Below are positions 1-8,495 of a DNA stretch of 31,341 nt, piece by piece; position 1 is the stretch's first letter, and each line of letters begins with the position of its first letter. Below the pieces are notes generated by a model that saw only the letters and a program-made list of their open reading frames with translations, had not been told where the DNA came from and did no database searches. The translations under genes were made by a program, and so were the position numbers. The DNA is from Hyphomicrobiaceae bacterium (GTDB lineage Bacteria; Pseudomonadota; Alphaproteobacteria; Rhizobiales; Hyphomicrobiaceae): NCBI GenBank assembly GCA_017353825.1, contig JAFMSC010000003.1, positions 1 through 31,341 of the forward strand. The letters run 5' to 3'.

Positions 1-2
1 AC

Positions 3-345
3 GAGGGTACCTTCATCGGCCTCACGCAGGTCCCCTTCATCGTGGTGACCTCCCCAGAGCATTCCCAGGAAAGCCTCGCCCCAGCTGATCGCGGCGGCCA
101 AAGCCGCGTCCGAGGCGCTCGTCTACTCAACGTTCGGTGTCGGCAGGCCAGCACCTCTCGGCCGAGCTGTTCGCGGCACGGTCAAAATCAAACTGAAGCC
201 CCTCCCTCCGAAGGTGGCACGGCGGTCCCGATGATGCTCCTCGGCAAGCACATTGAGCTGGGCTTCGAGCCGCGCGGTCGCTGCTCGAGCGGTTGAAAGA
301 CGGCAAGCTCCGCGCCGACCAGCGCCGCCACGAGAGGGAGAAGAT
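3..345 (+). pseudogene. Decayed fragment of a Bug/TctC-type solute-binding protein
   Basis: Three forward frames each carry consecutive pieces of one Bug (TctC) periplasmic binding protein. Frame 3 begins with FIGLTQVPFIVVTSPE. A second frame then gives QLIAAAKAASEALVYSTFGVG (about 77-139). A third gives HLSAELFAARS (about 150-180), and frame 3 resumes with GGTAVPMMLLGKHIELGF (about 213-269), followed near 297 by a GKLRA-like segment. The order and spacing match the middle of TctC proteins (PDGYT... VVHPS... ELIA.AKA... HLS.ELF... KGG.. LLGG.I). At least three indels separate the pieces, so it cannot encode a working protein. The 5' end lies outside the window. The family call rests on motif order only. 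Confidence 0.55.
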
Positions 346-476
346 CACCCTCGCTGTTTCTTGCGTTGCTCGAGCGATCTGTTCATCTGTGGTGCGGCGA
401 CCCGGCCGTCTTGGTTGCCTCGGTACCCTCGATTTCTGCGGTTTGCGTCCGCTATGCGCCGGGAGCGGCGCTCCTG

Positions 477-1607
477 CTAGCGCTTCGGCCGACTGCGCGA
501 CCACTCCAGGAACTCCTGGAACATGCGCTCCTGCCCACCCGGATTGGCGGGCCCTGTGCGGGCGGGTTGCCCGGTCGCCACGGTCGGATCGACGACGGGT
601 GGTGCCGACTTCGCTTCGGCTGCCTGGCGGTCGAGCCATTGCTGCGCGGCCGGAAAGCGCTGCCAGCCCCGGATCGTCGCCGCCAGATTGACGCTGCGCC
701 AGGCCGGATGCCGCGCCGGCTGCTTCAGCTTGTCGAAGTTCAGGAAGAACGCGTTCACGAACTTCTCCACCTTCCGATAGCGCTCCGTCTCGCGCCCCCA
801 ATTAAAGGTGATCAGGATGGTGCTCGTGGCGATGGTGTGCACTTTCTTGTCTTTGTCGATCAGACCCGGGTAATGCACGTTGGTGAGGCTCGCTGGCACG
901 TAGTCCTGCTCGAGCGCGGGTATGTAAGGTACCTCGAGGAACTCGAAGCCGGATCCCGGCTGAACGGCGGCAAACGGCGGAACGGGAAGCGGGCACGAGC
1001 AGGCCGTGGCGTGCAGTTCACCGCTGCGCATGGCTTGCAGCGCGTCGCCCTGCGGCATCGCGGCCTCGATGACCCCGGTGACGCCCAATGCCTTCAGGAC
1101 CATCGGCCCGAACCTGGCGGTGCCGCTGCCCTTGCCATTGAAGTTCACTCTCTTGCCTTGCAGATCTTGGATGGAGTGGATCTCCGGACGCACCAGCAGA
1201 TGGAACGTGTCCACCGATAAGGGGGCGATATAGGCAATCTGCTGCTCGATGTTGCCGTATTCGCCGGACGCCTTGAGCGCGTTCAGGGTCTGCACGGTCG
1301 AGATGGCCAGATCCACGCCCTTGAGCAACACGATGTCCCGCACGTTGGCAAATGCACCGTCGCTGGCAACAGGCAGCACGCGCATGTTATCCCCATCATT
1401 GACAACCACCGCAATATCGTGCGCCAGCTGTAGATAGGAGCCACCCAAGCTGCCACCCATGAGGACGACAACGCTTTCGTTGGCCTTGTGTCGCTCAGCC
1501 TCCCGAGCGAAGGGTGCCTTGGCATTGCCCTTGCCGACACTCTGTGCGATGGCCGAGCTCACACAAGAGACGTGGGACAGGGCCAGAAGCGCGATAAAGA
1601 TTCGCAT
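477..1607 (-). CDS. TAXI-family TRAP transporter solute-binding protein
   Basis: This 376-residue protein starts with a probable Sec signal (MRIFIALLALSHVSCVSSAIAQ). It continues with a TAXI-type fold: MGGSLGGSYLQLAHDIAVVV near residue 50, VLPVASDGAFANVRDIVLLKGVDLAIS near 77-104, and LQGKRVNFNGKGSGTA near 150. TAXI proteins are periplasmic receptors for TRAP permeases that usually bind organic acids or glutamate-like ligands; the ligand here cannot be read from the sequence. The start is supported by a purine-rich AGGGGAGAGAGAA just upstream. It is the last gene of a minus-strand group (SBP-Sel1, TctC, amidohydrolase, TAXI). No fused DctQM permease is visible in the window, so it is an orphan receptor here. 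The C-terminal 60 residues are Pro/Ala-rich and extend beyond the usual domain. Confidence 0.8.
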   Translation of the reverse strand: MRIFIALLALSHVSCVSSAIAQSVGKGNAKAPFAREAERHKANESVVVLMGGSLGGSYLQLAHDIAVVVNDGDNMRVLPVASDGAFANVRDIVLLKGVDLAISTVQTLNALKASGEYGNIEQQIAYIAPLSVDTFHLLVRPEIHSIQDLQGKRVNFNGKGSGTARFGPMVLKALGVTGVIEAAMPQGDALQAMRSGELHATACSCPLPVPPFAAVQPGSGFEFLEVPYIPALEQDYVPASLTNVHYPGLIDKDKKVHTIATSTILITFNWGRETERYRKVEKFVNAFFLNFDKLKQPARHPAWRSVNLAATIRGWQRFPAAQQWLDRQAAEAKSAPPVVDPTVATGQPARTGPANPGGQERMFQEFLEWSRSRPKR

Positions 1608-1737
1608 CGGTTCTCTCTCCCCTCATGTTGCATCCGTGAAACTCCGGCGCTCCTTGAGCTGTTGTCGCTGCGGCGGGCAGTCAGGACTGCGGTTCGTCAA
1701 GTCCCCTGCGAGCTCCCCCCCGCTGGTACGGGGAAGC

Positions 1738-2967
1738 TCACCGCAGCAGGGTCGGAGGGCGCCACTCCATTGTCTGTCTCCCCCGCTTGAACGCCGCGAC
1801 CGGCTGGGAGATCTCCGCGACCGCGTGTTCAGGCGTCTGCGCATTGATAATCACGATGTCGGCAGGCAGGCCAACGTGGAGCCCGTAGTCGCGCAGGTTG
1901 AGCAGCCGTGCCGACCTGTTGGTGAGCATGTGGAAGCACTCACGCAACTGTGCCGGACGGTCGAGCTGCAGCACATTGGCATACAGGTTGGCCATGCGGA
2001 TGAGCGAGCAGTCGCCGTAGGGAGTCGCCGGGTTCAGCACGTTGTTGGACGACAAGGAGCAGTTGACGCCGTTCTCGATCAGAAGGTTGGCGTCCGCCAC
2101 CCCGCGCCGCACGCTGTGGTCTTGGTCTCGCCCCATGAGGAACAGGTCCGTCGCCGGCAGCACGGTCACGGCAATGCCGGCATCGGCGAGCCGGCGGGCC
2201 AACTGCGCCACCTGGTCCGGCGGCAGCAAGGACAGCTTTGCCATGTGTCCGACCACCACTCGGCCGCCGCGGCCGTACCTCTCCGTCAGGTCGCGGACGA
2301 GATGGACGTTCATGGCTTCCGGCGTGTGGCCCACGTCGAGATGGACGTCTATGTCCACGTCGAACTCCCGCGCCAGCGCGAAGATGCGTTCGATCTGGCC
2401 GGCGGGATCGGTGTCGTAGCGCGGCGCGCCGCCGATCACCCTGGCGCCGCGCTTCAGCGCCTCCACCAGCAAGTCGTCGGTGCCGGGGTAGTTGGTGAGG
2501 CCCTCCTGGGGGAACACGCACAGCTCGATGTCGATCGCCCAATTGTAGTCGGCAACGAGGGACTGCACTGCCTCGAAGCCGCGCATGCCGATGCCGGGGT
2601 CCACCTCCACTTGCGTCCGCATGCGGGTGGTGCCATGCAGGATGCACTGCTGCAGCGTGCGCTCGGCGCGCGCACGTACGTCCTCCGCCGACATGGCGGC
2701 CTTGAGCGGCGCCACGCCCTTGACCGGGCTCAGCTCGCGGCGGGGCTGCGGCGTACAGCGGTCGATGATGCGCGATTTGTCGAGATGGATGTGGGTCTCG
2801 ATCAGGCCAGCGCAGGCGAGACGGCCCTCGGCATCGTAGACCTTGGCCTCCCTGGCCAGCCGGCGCTCGATGGCGGCGATGCGACCATCGCCGCCGATGC
2901 CGATGTCGAAGGTTTCGCCCGCCAGGGCGTCGGCAAGGCGCACATTACTGACAATCAGGTCGATCAA
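1738..2967 (-). CDS. Cytosine-deaminase-like amidohydrolase
   Basis: A metal-dependent amidohydrolase of about 409 residues, with an N-terminal beta-sandwich strand (LIDLIVSNVRLADAL) followed by the barrel. The first metal motif reads LIETHIHLDKS, as in cytosine deaminase/AtzC-type enzymes. Further ligands are in DVHLDVGHTPEA and VVVGHMAKLS. The segment that normally holds the catalytic Asp (SDN in CodA/AtzC relatives) reads SLSSNNVLNPATPYGD, so Asn stands where Asp is expected. Such enzymes hydrolyse cyclic amides, ureides or aminated rings in the cytosol. No ATG fits the N-terminus. A TTG at 2967 is the best start, 22 bases after the preceding tctC stop, which suggests co-transcription with that binding-protein gene. 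The substrate is unknown. Confidence 0.78.
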   Translation of the reverse strand: MIDLIVSNVRLADALAGETFDIGIGGDGRIAAIERRLAREAKVYDAEGRLACAGLIETHIHLDKSRIIDRCTPQPRRELSPVKGVAPLKAAMSAEDVRARAERTLQQCILHGTTRMRTQVEVDPGIGMRGFEAVQSLVADYNWAIDIELCVFPQEGLTNYPGTDDLLVEALKRGARVIGGAPRYDTDPAGQIERIFALAREFDVDIDVHLDVGHTPEAMNVHLVRDLTERYGRGGRVVVGHMAKLSLLPPDQVAQLARRLADAGIAVTVLPATDLFLMGRDQDHSVRRGVADANLLIENGVNCSLSSNNVLNPATPYGDCSLIRMANLYANVLQLDRPAQLRECFHMLTNRSARLLNLRDYGLHVGLPADIVIINAQTPEHAVAEISQPVAAFKRGRQTMEWRPPTLLR

Positions 2968-2989
2968 CGTGGGCTCTAAATGGGCGCTG

Positions 2990-3983
2990 CTACTTCGGTG
3001 CCTCGGGCTTGATATTGGCGGCCTTGATGAGCGGCCACCAGCGCTCGATCTCGGCCTTGTGGTAGGCGCGCAAGGCCTCCGCTGTTTGCCGCTCGGGCGG
3101 CGGGATGGTCTGGTCCAGATCTTCCAGCCGCTTGATGAGCGTGGGGTCGGTGAGGGCGTGCATGGCGGCCTTGGTGAGCGTTGCGATCGCCTCCTTCGGC
3201 GTGCCCTTGGGCACGAACAGACCGGTCCACGCCGAGATGTGGACACCGGGCGCCCCCGCCTCCTCGGCGGAGGGAATTATCCGGGGCTGCCGCCAGGCGG
3301 GCGTCGGACGTGACGGCATAGGCCTTGACGATGCTGCTGCGCAGGGACGGCAGGGCCGAGATCTCCTGCTCGAAGGTGATGTCGATGTGCTCGCCGGCGA
3401 TGTCTTTGATGATGTCGCTGGCCCAGGCCCGATAGGGCACGAAGCGCAAGGTGGTGCCGGTGACGTTTTGGAAGTAGAGCCCGCCGATGTGCTGCCCCGA
3501 GCCGGGCCCTGCGGTGCCGAGCGTCACGCCGCCCGGGTTAGCTTTGAGCTGGGCGATCAGCTCGCGTACGTTCTTGGCGGGCAGGCCCTTTCGGACCAGC
3601 ATGATGTAGGGATTGCTGGTGAGCAGCGCGACCGGCTCGAAGTCTTCCACGAGGTCGTAGGAGAGATTGAACATGGCTCCGTTGACCACGTACGTCGGCC
3701 AGTTGCCGACGCAGACGGTGTAGCCGTCGGGCGGGGCTCGCACGGCCCGGCCGACGCCAACGGTTCCCGACGCGCCCGGTACGTTCTCGATCACGGTATT
3801 CTGCTTGAGCGGCACACGCATGCGATTGGTGATGTTGCGGGCGACTGTGTCGAGGGGGCCGCCTGCTCCGTAGGGCACGATGAAGGTGACCGGCCGTTCG
3901 GGGTACGTCTGCGCCGAGGCCTGGTTCGGGCCAGGCACGAGGACCCACGCGAGGATGACGAGGAAGAAGACCGCAACCCTCAT
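2990..3983 (-). pseudogene. tctC: Frameshifted Bug/TctC solute-binding protein
   Basis: A nearly complete TctC-like receptor in two frames. The first carries the signal peptide MRVAVFFLVILAWVLVPGPNQASAQ, then YPERPVTFIVPYGAGGPLDTVARNI, PDGYTVCVGN and continues to VKAYAVTSDARLAAAPD. The second frame picks up with IPSAEEAGAPGVHISAWTGLFVPKGTPKE and ends at 2990 with NIKPEAPK. The switch is at about 3275-3280, where GGATAATTCCC replaces the GGATATTCCC needed for PDIPS, so one A appears to be inserted. Without that base the gene would encode 330 residues, the normal family length. Upstream Met codons exist (first at 4031), but 3983 gives a proper signal peptide. It lies between the SBP-Sel1 gene and the amidohydrolase. 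It is either a recent pseudogene or a sequencing error. Confidence 0.8.
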
Positions 3984-4175
3984 GGAACCCGCCAGCACAA
4001 CACACCTCCGCACGGACGGGCAGACCGACACCGGCGGCGGGCTCGCGCTGCGTCCTGCTTGGCTGAGGACGGAACTGTAGAGAGCGCACCGGCGATTGGC
4101 AAGGGCGCGACCCGGAACATTTGCGTCCGCATCGTCGCTGAGGCGCGGTCCGTAACGCCTGCGCCGGGCGGCGGG

Positions 4176-5453
4176 CTATTTGCTGCCCAAGCGCTGCAGG
4201 CGTGCGGTGGCCTCGGTGGCGCCAAGGGTGCGGGCGCGTTCGTACCAGCGCCTGGCCTCGGCGGCATCAGGCAGGACGTTGCGTAGATGCGGCTTGTTCA
4301 GCTCAGCCGCGTCGTATGTACCGGCGAGTCCCATCGCGGCCTGCGGCAGCCCCATCTCGGCAGCGCGCTCGAAGAGCAGGCGCGCCGGTGCGATGCGCCC
4401 CTCGGCCAGCTCCTCGTTGCCCCGCTTCAGGTACTTAAGCGCGGTTTCGCGGCTTGCGGGATCGAGCACGGGCGCAGCGGGCTTGGGCGCGGTCGGCGAG
4501 GCCGCTCTCGCCGCGGCTGTGTTTGCCGACGCGGAGGACCCGGCAGCCGGCGAGGTCGCTGCAGCCGTGTTCGGAGCCGGCGGCGCCCCTTCGGGGCGGC
4601 TCGAGGACACTGTAGCCGTGGAGGCGGCCGCCATCAGTTGCTTCTGTACGATGGCAGAGTAGGCGTCGCTCTCCTTGAGCCGCTTCAAGCCCTCGTTGAG
4701 CGCATTGATGAGATCGGCCCCGCGCGGGTGGTCGCGCGCGACCACGGCGTGCACGGCGCCGGTCGCCAGCGGGCGGGGCTGCATGACAAAGTAGGGCGTC
4801 AGCCCAAGCCGGCGCAGCAGATGAGTGCCCTCAAGATCAATGGCCGCGAACGTGTCGGCGTCGTGCGCCTGCACGGCGGCTACGCAGTCCAGTAGCGTGG
4901 CACGCCGCATCACGGTGACGCGCTTGTAGGCCGCCCAGTTGCGGCCGTTGCCGTTCAGGGCGGACAGGTCGCGGTCGCCGGAAAGACAGATGGTCTTGCC
5001 GAGGATGCTGTCGTCGGTCTCGAATTTGAAGGGGTTGTCTGATAGCGTAAAAAGCGCCAGGACAACCTGCAGTATGGGGTCGGAGAACACCGCATTGTCG
5101 CACAGGACCGCCGATGACTGGGTGAGGTTATTGGGATGATCGCAGTCCGCGCTATCGACGGGCAACCCGAAGTCGGCCGCAGCCAGGGCTTGCGGTTCCA
5201 GCGCCCCATTGGTCCAGCGTACGGTGCTGTCGGCATCCACACCCGGCCCTGCCCGGCTCAGGCTGGCGTTGACCAGCGCCAGCGCCAATCCGCCCTCGGG
5301 TAACTGCTCGTCTGCCAGCGGCGGAGCGGTGATGGCAAGAATACGGATTTTCGACTTCTGGGCGACGTCTCCGGCGCCTGTCGCTGTTGACTGCCCCTGG
5401 GCATGCGTCAGCAGCGCCAGCAGGGCAAGCACACCGCCGATGGTGCGCAGCAT
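4176..5453 (-). CDS. SBP_bac_3-like binding protein fused to Sel1/TPR-like repeats
   Basis: A 425-residue exported protein. The start at 5453 gives the signal peptide MLRTIGGVLALLALLTHAQG; the frame is open further upstream but without a signal. Residues about 30-270 resemble amino-acid-type periplasmic binding proteins: IRILAITAPPLADEQLPEGG, a VFSDPILQVVLALFTLSD segment, GKTICLSGD, and VVARDHPRGADLINALNEGLKRLKESDAYSAIVQKQL at the end of the lobe. An Ala/Pro/Ser-rich linker follows (about 280-350). Two Sel1/TPR-like helical hairpins close the protein: ALKYLKRGNEELAEGRIAPARLLFERAAEMGLPQAAMGLAGTYD and DAAEARRWYERARTLGATEA. Four Cys in the binding domain could form disulfides. It is divergent from the Gfo/Idh gene and heads the minus-strand group. 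A sensor or scaffold role is inference. Confidence 0.72.
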   Translation of the reverse strand: MLRTIGGVLALLALLTHAQGQSTATGAGDVAQKSKIRILAITAPPLADEQLPEGGLALALVNASLSRAGPGVDADSTVRWTNGALEPQALAAADFGLPVDSADCDHPNNLTQSSAVLCDNAVFSDPILQVVLALFTLSDNPFKFETDDSILGKTICLSGDRDLSALNGNGRNWAAYKRVTVMRRATLLDCVAAVQAHDADTFAAIDLEGTHLLRRLGLTPYFVMQPRPLATGAVHAVVARDHPRGADLINALNEGLKRLKESDAYSAIVQKQLMAAASTATVSSSRPEGAPPAPNTAAATSPAAGSSASANTAAARAASPTAPKPAAPVLDPASRETALKYLKRGNEELAEGRIAPARLLFERAAEMGLPQAAMGLAGTYDAAELNKPHLRNVLPDAAEARRWYERARTLGATEATARLQRLGSK

Positions 5454-5651
5454 GAAGCGACCCGTCGCGTACAACCGATCAGTGAAAAGCGTTGCACCCA
5501 CTGCATTGTTCCCCAAGCACAAGGTTTGACCATATTTGTGGCATTGCAACGGCCAGGGCAACGGAAAGGCACACGCAAGGCCAACGTTTCTTGCCGAAGC
5601 CGACATTTTTGGCGCATGGTCGCGGGGGTGCGGCAAGGCGGAGGAGGAGCC

Positions 5652-6725
5652 ATGGCGGTTGAGGTGGCAGTGATTGGCACGGGCTGGTGCGGAGGCATCC
5701 GCGCCGAGACGCTGTCGCGCTCGGCCTTGGTGAGCAAACTGCACGTCTGCGAGATCCGCCCTGACCGGCTCGAAGAGGTCCGCCGACTGACCAATGCTGC
5801 AACCGCCACACTCGATTACCAGGACATCGTCAGGAATCAGAAGATCGAGGTGGTCTATATCTCAACCACGCCGGAATCGACGCACCACCCCATCGCGCGC
5901 GACTGCCTCCGCGCCGGCAAACACGTCCTGCTAGAGAAGCCGATCGCACTGACACTCTACGAGGCCGACGAGCTGATCACGCTGGCCAGGCGCGGCAATC
6001 TTAAGTTCACCATCGGCTACTCGCAACGGTTCAACACCAAGATCGCCTACGCCAAGAAGAAGCTCGTCGACGGCACTCTGGGTAAGCCTGTGAGCGTGAT
6101 GGTGAGCCGGCACCTGTCGCGCAACCTGGGGAAAAAGATCGCCTCGCGCGTACGGCTGTCACCGGCCGCCATGGAATCTACCCACGACCTCGACTTCGTG
6201 TTCTGGCTGCTGGAGCCGGCCAGGCCGGTGCGCGTCTATTCCCAGGGCGCCTACGGCTACATGCAGCCCGTCAACGGCTCCTACGACGTCATGTGGATCA
6301 CGGTGACCATGGACAATGGGGTGCTGGTAGCCATCGGCGGCGGCTGGAATCTGCCGCCCAGCTATCCCAACTACTGCGCCACCTGGATCGAGATCACCGG
6401 CACGGAGGGCGCGCTGTTCCTGGACGACACCCAGCGCGACAACTGGCTCAATACAGTGTCGGACGGCACCCAGTTCCCTATGTCGACGATGCCCGGCGAG
6501 CAGGTGGACCACGTGTTCGCCGGCCAGATGGGGCCGGAGACCATCCATTTCCTGGAATCGGTCATCCTCGACCGCCCGCCGATGGTCACCCCCGAGAGCG
6601 CCCGCACGGTGATGGAGGTCTACAGCGCCGCCGATCTCTCTGCCGAACGCAACACCCCCATCGATCTGCCCTTGTCCAACGAGACGCTGACAGGCATTGC
6701 GGAGATGGCGGCGGGGAGGGGGTAG
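5652..6725 (+). CDS. Gfo/Idh/MocA-family NAD(P)-dependent oxidoreductase
   Basis: A 357-residue cytosolic dehydrogenase. The N-terminal Rossmann fold opens with VAVIGTGWCGG (GxGxxG at residues 9-14). The family motif EKP is at 95-97 in HVLLEKPIALTLYEAD. The C-terminal alpha/beta domain holds STHDLDFVFWLLEP, in which His and Asp correspond to the catalytic pair seen in inositol and sugar dehydrogenases. The family oxidises sugars, polyols, or related hydroxy compounds. The start is fixed by GGAGGAGGAG immediately before ATG 5652; the frame is open further upstream, but nothing there resembles the family. The next gene (GMC flavoprotein) follows after 14 bases, so they probably form one operon. 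Confidence 0.85.
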   Translation: MAVEVAVIGTGWCGGIRAETLSRSALVSKLHVCEIRPDRLEEVRRLTNAATATLDYQDIVRNQKIEVVYISTTPESTHHPIARDCLRAGKHVLLEKPIALTLYEADELITLARRGNLKFTIGYSQRFNTKIAYAKKKLVDGTLGKPVSVMVSRHLSRNLGKKIASRVRLSPAAMESTHDLDFVFWLLEPARPVRVYSQGAYGYMQPVNGSYDVMWITVTMDNGVLVAIGGGWNLPPSYPNYCATWIEITGTEGALFLDDTQRDNWLNTVSDGTQFPMSTMPGEQVDHVFAGQMGPETIHFLESVILDRPPMVTPESARTVMEVYSAADLSAERNTPIDLPLSNETLTGIAEMAAGRG

Positions 6726-6739
6726 CGCGGGGGTTAGCT

Positions 6740-8377
6740 GTGGAGACGTTCGACTACGTCATCATCGGTGCCGGGTCGGCGGGCAGCGTACTGGCCAACC
6801 GGCTCAGCGAGGACGGCACGGCAACCGTGCTGGTGCTGGAGGCCGGGCCCAGCGACTGGCACCCGTTCATCCATATCCCCGCCGGCTTCATCAAGACCTT
6901 CCACGACCCACGCCTGAACTGGCTCTACCGCATGGAGCCCAGCGAATGGACCGGGGGTAGGCGCATCCTCGCTCCGCGCGGCAAGACGCTTGGCGGCTCC
7001 AGCTCCATCAACGGCCACATCTACAACCGCGGGCAGCGCATGGATTTCGACACCTGGGCGCAGATGGGCAACCGCGGCTGGGGCTACGCCGACGTGCTCC
7101 CCTATTTCCGCCGCATGGAGCGCCGGCTCGGCGACGCCGACCCCACCTTCCGCGGGCGCCAGGGCGCCCTCACCGTCTCCGATCTAGACTGGCGCCACCC
7201 GCTGTGCGAGGCGTTCATCGCTGGCGCCGTCAGTCTCGGCATCCCGCGCAACCCGGATTACAACGGCGCCGTCCAGGAAGGCGTGGCCTACGCGCAGCGC
7301 ACCATCGGCAACGGCCGCCGGGTGAGCGCGGCCACCGCGTTCCTGCACCCGGCGCGCAGGCGGGCGAATCTCACGGTTCGCACGCACGCCCACACCACGG
7401 GGCTAATGCTAGAGGGCCGGCGCTGCGTCGAGGTGGCCTACAGCGTGGGCGGTCGAGGCGGGGCGACCCGCACGGTCAGGGCCGTGCGCGAGGTGATCCT
7501 GTCGGCCGGAGCCTATAATTCTCCGCAGCTCCTGCAGCTCTCCGGCATCGGCCCACCGCATCTGCTGCAGTCGCTCGGCATCCCGATACGCCATGCCCTG
7601 GCCGGGGTCGGCGAGAACTTGCGCGACCACTACGCGCCGCGTTTCACTGCGCGGGTGAAGAACATCGATACCATCAACGAGCGTGCCCGCGGGTTGAAGT
7701 TGGCACGCGAGGTCGTCCGCTACATGACGATGCGCAAGGGCATCCTCGCGCTCAACCCCACGCTCATCTACTGCTTCTGGCGCTCCGACCCCGACGTCGC
7801 CACCTCGGACCTACAGCTCACCTTCACGCCGGCGAGCTACCGCGAAGGCGTACAGGGCGCCCTCGACCTGGAGCCTGGCATGACCGTAGCGTCCTGGCAG
7901 CAGCGGCCGGAAAGCCGCGGCTGGGTGCGCCTCAGCTCGGGCGACCCGTTCGCGGCGCCCCTCATCCAGCCGAATTATCTGGCCGAGGAGAGTGACCGGC
8001 GGGTCCTCTTGGCCGGCATGAAGCTCGCGCGGCGTCTGCTCAGGACGGAGCCACTGCGGCCGTACTACGATCACGAGGCCTTTCCCGGAGAGAAGGTTGA
8101 GAGCGACGAGGAGCTCCTAGGCGCCGCCAAGCAGCGCGGCACCACCACGTTCCATCCGGCCGGCACCTGCCGCATGGGACCGGCCGGCGACCCGCTGGCT
8201 GTGGTGGACGATGCGCTGCGGGTGCACGGGCTCGAGGGCCTGAGGGTGATCGACGCCTCCATCATGCCGACCATGCTCTCGGCCAACCTCAACGCCGCCA
8301 CCTTGATGATCGCCGACAAGGCGTCCGACCTCATCCGCGGGCGCGCGCCGCCTCAGTCCGTCGTGCTGGCGCGCTAA
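6740..8377 (+). CDS. GMC-family FAD-dependent oxidoreductase (choline/alcohol dehydrogenase type)
   Basis: A 545-residue GMC flavoprotein. The FAD-binding motif is DYVIIGAGSAGSVLANRL at the N-terminus. GMC signature 1 appears as RGKTLGGSSSINGHIYNRG and signature 2 as SAGAYNSPQLLQLSGIG. The C-terminal active-site pair is the His in TTTFHPAGTCRMG and the Asn in MLSANLNAATLMIA. Such enzymes oxidise primary alcohols, choline, polyols or polyethylene-glycol-like compounds. GTG at 6740 is the best start, because it immediately precedes ETFDYVIIGAG and lies 14 bases after the Gfo/Idh stop; the frame is open upstream only as a shadow of that gene. Pairing with a Gfo/Idh dehydrogenase suggests stepwise oxidation of one polyol or sugar derivative, but the substrate is unknown. 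Confidence 0.87.
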   Translation: METFDYVIIGAGSAGSVLANRLSEDGTATVLVLEAGPSDWHPFIHIPAGFIKTFHDPRLNWLYRMEPSEWTGGRRILAPRGKTLGGSSSINGHIYNRGQRMDFDTWAQMGNRGWGYADVLPYFRRMERRLGDADPTFRGRQGALTVSDLDWRHPLCEAFIAGAVSLGIPRNPDYNGAVQEGVAYAQRTIGNGRRVSAATAFLHPARRRANLTVRTHAHTTGLMLEGRRCVEVAYSVGGRGGATRTVRAVREVILSAGAYNSPQLLQLSGIGPPHLLQSLGIPIRHALAGVGENLRDHYAPRFTARVKNIDTINERARGLKLAREVVRYMTMRKGILALNPTLIYCFWRSDPDVATSDLQLTFTPASYREGVQGALDLEPGMTVASWQQRPESRGWVRLSSGDPFAAPLIQPNYLAEESDRRVLLAGMKLARRLLRTEPLRPYYDHEAFPGEKVESDEELLGAAKQRGTTTFHPAGTCRMGPAGDPLAVVDDALRVHGLEGLRVIDASIMPTMLSANLNAATLMIADKASDLIRGRAPPQSVVLAR

Positions 8378-8495
8378 TCTGCAAGGCGCTATTCGCATAG
8401 GGGCGACGCTGGACGTTACCGGGTATCAAGATGCGGCGCCGACCGAACCTGGATGGGCTAGAGTGCCCTTTGTGCATCGGCGAGGGGAGGATGCG

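Noticed and set aside
1459..2979. Long plus-strand frame opposite the amidohydrolase
   Set aside because: No recognisable motif; the minus strand carries conserved metal-binding motifs across the same bases.
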